From Rhizobium glycinendophyticum (GTDB taxonomy: Bacteria > Pseudomonadota > Alphaproteobacteria > Rhizobiales > Rhizobiaceae), in NCBI RefSeq assembly GCF_006443685.1, contig NZ_VFYP01000003.1, positions 353,977-417,976 on the forward strand: DNA of 64,000 bases. The letters are read 5' to 3'. The notes under the pieces were generated by a model. That model was not told the DNA's origin. It was given only the letters and a program-made list of their open reading frames with translations, and ran no database searches. Shown in pieces: positions 60,259 through 64,000 of the stretch. Position 1 is the first letter of the stretch. Every line of letters starts with the position of its first letter. The translations under genes and the position numbers were made by a program.

Positions 60259-61752
60259 ATGACTGCCAATGACCTCCCTCCCATCCTCTCGCTCCGGCAG
60301 ATCCGCAAGGTCTACGGATCGCTCGAGGTCCTGCACGGCATCGACCTTGATGTGAGAGCGGGTGAAGTCGTGGCGCTGCTGGGTGAAAACGGCGCCGGGA
60401 AATCGACCCTGTCCAGGATCATTTCCGGCGCCGTGCAACAGACATCCGGCACCATGACGTGGCTCGGCGCGCCTTATGCGCCAGCCACGCCACGTGACGC
60501 CATGGATGCAGGCGTCGGCATGATCCATCAGGAGCTGAAGCTCCTGCCGCAGTTGTCGATCGCCGAGAATGTCTTCGTCGGCCGCTATCTCAAGAAGGGT
60601 GGGCGCATCGACCGGCAGGCCATGGAAGAGCGCGCCTATGCCGGCCTGCAGAGGCTCGGCCTCGACGTCTCCCCTCGCCGTCTGGTCGAAGGTCTTTCGA
60701 CAGCCAAGCAGCAGCTGATCGAGATCGCCAAGGCGATGACACTGAATGCCCGGCTTCTGATCCTCGACGAACCCACGGCAGCGCTGGGCGGCGAGGAAAC
60801 GCAGCTCTTGTTCCGCCAGATCGAACGGCTGAAGGCCGACGGCGTCGGCATTATCTACATCTCCCACCGTCTGGAGGAAATCCGGCAGATTGCCGACCGG
60901 ATCGTGGTCATGCGCGACGGCGCCAAGGTGCAGGAATTCGACAGTGGCGACGTGCCCGTCCGCACGATCGTCGAGGCCATGGTCGGTCGGTCGCTCGACC
61001 GCATGTTCCCTGCTGTCCCTGTCCCGGCCGACGAGGTGATGCTCGAGGTACGCGGGCTTTCCTCCCCATTGGGCACCTTCCGTAACATCGATTTCGCGGT
61101 GAAGCGCGGCGAGGTGTTCGGGATTGCAGGCCTCGTGGGTGCGGGCCGGACCGAACTCGTGCGAGCGATCACCGGCGCGGACCCCATTGCTTTCGGCGAC
61201 GTGGTGCTCGACGGCAAGGTCATCACGCCGCGCTCCCCCCGGGATGCGATCCGCAACGGGGTGGTTCTCGTGCCGGAAGACCGAAAGCTGCAGGGCCTCG
61301 TCCTTGAGCATTCGATCACGGAAAACATCGGCTACGCCAATTTCGATGCCGTTTCGAAGACCGGATGGATCACATCGAAACGTCTCCGGGCGTTTGCCGA
61401 CAACTATATCAAAAAATTCGGTGTAAAAGGCCGCGGCGAGCAGAATGCCGGCGAGCTTTCAGGCGGCAACCAGCAGAAGGTGGTTCTCGCCAAGTGGCTC
61501 GCGCGCAACCCGAAAGTCGTGGTTCTCGACGAGCCGACCCGCGGTATCGATGTCGGCGCACGCTCATCGATCTACGACACCATCATGGACCTCGCCCGCC
61601 AGGGCATCGCCGTCATCGTCGTCAGTTCAGATCTGGAAGAGGTGCTCGGCGTCTCCAACCGGATCATGGTGATGGCACAGGGAAAACAGGCTGGCATCCT
61701 TGACCGCGCCGATGCGAACGACGTGTCGGTCATGGAACTCGCCACCATCTGA
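60259..61752 (+). CDS. Sugar ABC transporter ATPase, two domains (RbsA-like)
   Basis: A 497-residue protein with two ABC domains. First: Walker A GENGAGKST, Walker B LLILDEPTAALGGEE. Second: degenerate GAGRTEL, signature LSGGNQQKVVLAKWL, Walker B VVVLDEPTRGIDVGA. It lies 21 bases after the binding-protein gene and 18 bases before the SDR gene. It energises the CUT2 importer of the transketolase locus. Confidence 0.94.
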   Translation: MTANDLPPILSLRQIRKVYGSLEVLHGIDLDVRAGEVVALLGENGAGKSTLSRIISGAVQQTSGTMTWLGAPYAPATPRDAMDAGVGMIHQELKLLPQLSIAENVFVGRYLKKGGRIDRQAMEERAYAGLQRLGLDVSPRRLVEGLSTAKQQLIEIAKAMTLNARLLILDEPTAALGGEETQLLFRQIERLKADGVGIIYISHRLEEIRQIADRIVVMRDGAKVQEFDSGDVPVRTIVEAMVGRSLDRMFPAVPVPADEVMLEVRGLSSPLGTFRNIDFAVKRGEVFGIAGLVGAGRTELVRAITGADPIAFGDVVLDGKVITPRSPRDAIRNGVVLVPEDRKLQGLVLEHSITENIGYANFDAVSKTGWITSKRLRAFADNYIKKFGVKGRGEQNAGELSGGNQQKVVLAKWLARNPKVVVLDEPTRGIDVGARSSIYDTIMDLARQGIAVIVVSSDLEEVLGVSNRIMVMAQGKQAGILDRADANDVSVMELATI

Positions 61753-61770
61753 TTTGCAGGAGAACGACCA

Positions 61771-62559
61771 ATGCCGGACATGACTTTGAACGCCCCGAAA
61801 CTCTTCGATCTCGCGGGCAACGTGGCCCTGGTGACTGGGGCCGGCAGCGGCATCGGCCAACGGATCGCGATCGGGCTTGCCCAGTGCGGTGCGGATGTGG
61901 CCCTTCTCGACCGTCGCACGGATGACGGTCTGGCGACGACCGCGCGTCACGTGCAGGCGGCCGGTCGCCGCAGCATCGAGATTGCCGCAGACGTCACCCA
62001 GTCCTCTGCCCTGAACGACGCGGTCGCCCGCACAGAAGCCGAGCTTGGACCGCTGACACTCGCCGTAAATGCGGCCGGCATCGCCAATGCCAACCCGGCC
62101 GAGGAGATGGAGGAGAGCCAGTTCCAGACGATGATGGATATCAACCTGAAGGGTGTCTTCCTCTCCTGTCAGGCGGAAGCGCGCGCCATGTTGAAGAACG
62201 GCCGCGGCTCCATCGTCAACATCGCCTCAATGTCGGGCGTCATCGTCAATCGCGGCCTGAACCAGTGCCACTACAATGCCTCCAAGGCCGGCGTCATCCA
62301 CATGACGAAGTCCATGGCGATGGAATGGGTCGGGCGCGGTATTCGGGTCAACACGATCAGCCCCGGCTACACGGCAACGCCGATGAACACACGGCCCGAA
62401 ATGGTGCATCAGACGAAACTCTTCGAGGAGCAGACGCCGATGCAACGCATGGCAAATGTCGATGAAATGGTGGGCCCGGCAGTCTTTCTGCTCTCCGGGG
62501 CCTCCAGCTTCGTCACGGGCGTCGACCTGTTGGTCGACGGCGGCTTCTGCTGCTGGTGA
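61771..62559 (+). CDS. Short-chain dehydrogenase/reductase (polyol type)
   Basis: A 262-residue classical SDR with cofactor motif VALVTGAGSGIGQRIAIGLA, NAAGIA motif, catalytic Tyr/Lys in CHYNASKAGVIHMTK and the end TGVDLLVDGGFCCW. The CCW C-terminus resembles sorbitol/polyol dehydrogenases of the SDR family. It ends the plus-strand operon. Two SDRs flank this locus, suggesting two oxidation or reduction steps, or an epimerisation by oxidation then reduction. Confidence 0.9.
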   Translation: MPDMTLNAPKLFDLAGNVALVTGAGSGIGQRIAIGLAQCGADVALLDRRTDDGLATTARHVQAAGRRSIEIAADVTQSSALNDAVARTEAELGPLTLAVNAAGIANANPAEEMEESQFQTMMDINLKGVFLSCQAEARAMLKNGRGSIVNIASMSGVIVNRGLNQCHYNASKAGVIHMTKSMAMEWVGRGIRVNTISPGYTATPMNTRPEMVHQTKLFEEQTPMQRMANVDEMVGPAVFLLSGASSFVTGVDLLVDGGFCCW

Positions 62560-62590
62560 CCATCCATCGAGACAAGGCCTCCCAAGCCGG

Positions 62591-62610
62591 CGCGGTGCGC
62601 GAGCACCGCG
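62591..62610 (+). terminator. Hairpin CGCGGTGC-GCGA-GCACCGCG after the SDR gene
   Basis: Perfect eight-base stem with a GNRA tetraloop, 31 bases after the SDR stop. No U-tract; probable operon end. Confidence 0.5.
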
Positions 62611-62767
62611 AACCCTATCTGGGCCAACGGCTGAATATGCCACCTTGACGTAGGGCGACACATGCAAGCCGCCGACTTTCGCGCAAAATTCAAACAAGCT
62701 TCTTGCATCCAGGGAGCGCTCCACACCAGCAGGTCTCGATCAACGAGGCGATGATTGGCCCGTTGTC

Positions 62768-63128
62768 AATGTCCCTCGAATGCGCTTCGGCATCTTCGTG
62801 GTCGCCGCCATGGGAACCGGTCTCGCGGGGGCCATTTACTACATGGCGCAACTGCGCATCTCGCCCAGCAGCGGCTTCGACCCCTATTGGTCTTCGATCT
62901 GCATCTTCATCGTCATGGTCGGCGGCATCGGCCGGCTGGAGGGACCGATCGTCGGCGCGCTGCTCTATTTCTTCGCCACGCGTCTCTTCGGCCATTAGGG
63001 TGCAAGCTACATGATCGTGCTTGGCCTGCTCACGCTGATCATTGCGCTCTTCTCGCCAAGCGGCCTTTGGGGCCTCTCCAGCAGAGTTCGCGACTGGCCC
63101 TGGTTCCCGGTCGGTCACAGCCTGGACT
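62768..63128 (+). pseudogene. LivM-type branched-chain amino acid ABC permease, C-terminal fragment with in-frame stop
   Basis: The frame reads MRFGIFVVAAMGTGLAGAIY and VGGIGRLEGPIVGALLYFFA, typical of the C-terminal part of LivM permeases. It reaches LFGH and then TAG at 62996-62998. The same frame continues GASYMIVLGLLTLIIALFSP, SGLWGL beyond the stop, where intact relatives have LFGHWGASYMIV, so a TGG-to-TAG change is likely. The N-terminal two thirds are absent and the fragment ends at IS-derived sequence. Non-functional remnant. Confidence 0.8.
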
Positions 63129-63137
63129 ATTCTGGAC

Positions 63138-63296
63138 CGCCTGTGCGGGGTCCGAACCATATTCCCTGACCCACTTACGCAGGACATTCTCATGAACATC
63201 CAGATCGCGAGATGCCTGCGCAACGCCGACCCCACGCTCTCGAACCAATCTCACCGCCTCAAGCTTGGACTCGCGGCTAAACTTCCTTCGTTGCAT
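63138..63296 (-). pseudogene. IS3-family transposase OrfA fragment
   Basis: The first 53 codons read MQRRKFSRESKLEAVRLVRE, RGVGVAQASRDLDVHENVLR and KWVREYGSDPAQA, the HTH region of IS3/IS407-type OrfA proteins. After AQA the homology stops and the frame continues into unrelated sequence. OrfB and the rest of the element are missing. A remnant of an IS next to the livM fragment. Confidence 0.8.
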
Positions 63297-63298
63297 CC

Positions 63299-64000
63299 AT
63301 GCGCTCCAGTTTCATTGGAAACACCTTAACTCGATGTTCAAGAAACCGGCAGCAGGCCAGATTACAGCCGCGAAAAATTATTGACGAGCGGAACAAGCAG
63401 AAGCTTCAGGCCGAATTGCGCGACGTCGCCAAACGGCAAGACGTGATCGCAGCGCAGATCACCCAGCGCATCATGAATGGCCAATCGCCCATCGACGCCT
63501 TCAACCGCATGCTTGATGAACTGCAGCAACGCAGCTCCGAGATACAAAGTGTTTTGTCAACCGCAACGAAGAAACGCACCGGGCCGGCCAAAACATTCAC
63601 CATCAGCCCGAGTCTTTATGCAAATACCATTGAGGCGTTGACCTACATCGCGCGGACCGGCAACACCGAACATGACGCTGTCCAACACCACTTCAATTTT
63701 CTTCGGTCGTTGGTTCAGAAGATCATCATCACTCCCTCAAGCTACGGCAAGGCGGCGGAGCTCTCCATCATCGGCCTGTTGGCCACTATCCTCGCTTTGA
63801 TGCGGGCGTTTGAGGAATACAGTGCCGGAATCAAAGAGCGGCATAGAAACGCATTCGTCCGCCGTTTTAGGGCGGGTGAGTTCAAGGCAATGGTGGATCA
63901 GGATGTGCTGGCGCGCCAGCTGACCGGGGAACTCGACACGGAGGACAAAAAACAAGAGCTCCTGGCGGCTTACGCGGAGGAGCTTCGAAGTGTGTCGTGC
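63299..64000 (+). pseudogene. Large serine recombinase, C-terminal part, 5' truncated and running off the window
   Basis: From about 63377 to the window end the frame reads IIDERNKQKLQAELRDVAKR, QDVIAAQITQRI and later VQKIIITPSSYGKAAELSI. This is the coiled-coil and C-terminal region of large serine (resolvase-family) recombinases. The catalytic and DNA-binding N-terminal domains are absent; the frame upstream of 63377 comes from other sequence near the IS fragment. The frame stays open to base 64000. It marks a degraded integrative element beyond the right edge. Confidence 0.7.

Noticed and set aside
62780..62998. The 72-codon frame as a complete small membrane protein
   Set aside because: Homology continues in frame past the stop, showing it is a piece of a permease gene.

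Overview
This 64 kb window is GC-rich alphaproteobacterial chromosome (or large replicon) DNA. It looks like an anoxygenic phototroph of the Rhizobiales, probably Rhizobiaceae. The evidence is a canonical purple-bacterial photosynthesis gene block joined directly to rhizobial-style amino-acid and sugar uptake and catabolism operons. The genus assignment is inference; there is no rRNA gene in the window.

Positions 1-22,511 are one arm of a photosynthesis gene cluster. On the minus strand runs the superoperon bchF-bchN-bchB-bchH-bchL-bchM-lhaA-puhA-puhB-puhC (puhC is cut by the left edge). Nearly every junction is an overlapping stop/start. Divergently, on the plus strand, lie aerR/ppaA and ppsR/crtJ (cobalamin antirepressor and redox repressor), then bchG, a pucC-like transporter gene and bchP. 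These are followed by a small unknown membrane protein, tspO (minus), cytochrome c2, dxs and a second AerR-like B12-binding protein. Good TGT-N12-ACA PpsR operators sit before bchF/aerR, bchG and dxs. The expected pufBALM, crt, bchCXYZ, acsF and bchID genes are not in this window.

Positions 22,763-27,895 hold an XRE-cupin regulator and a glxBCD-glnT operon, which resembles the subunits of N-methylglutamate synthase plus a type III glutamine synthetase / gamma-glutamylmethylamide synthetase. A strong terminator hairpin lies inside this operon. Positions 27,996-33,892 hold a homocysteine S-methyltransferase, a Cys/Met-type PLP enzyme, a polar amino acid ABC transporter and a divergent Lrp-type regulator. 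Together these suggest uptake and use of a methionine-related compound. Positions 33,917-38,832 hold a LysR regulator divergent from a ring-cleaving-type VOC protein and a carboxylesterase (an MhqO/MhqD-like pair), then an orphan Tat-exported binding protein and a J-domain protein.

Positions 38,894-62,559 are packed with sugar uptake and catabolism. One part is a CUT2-type ABC operon with two binding proteins and an epimerase, divergent from an ATPase-permease pair with a LacI regulator. Next is a ROK-controlled ABC operon with a dehydrogenase. Last is a divergent locus with a split transketolase, FGGY kinase, SorC regulator and two SDR dehydrogenases plus a third CUT2 transporter; its substrate cannot be read from the sequence.

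Positions 62,560-64,000 are decayed mobile DNA: a livM-type permease fragment with an in-frame amber codon, an IS3-family orfA fragment and the C-terminal part of a large serine recombinase running off the window. No tRNA, rRNA, CRISPR array or replication origin was seen.
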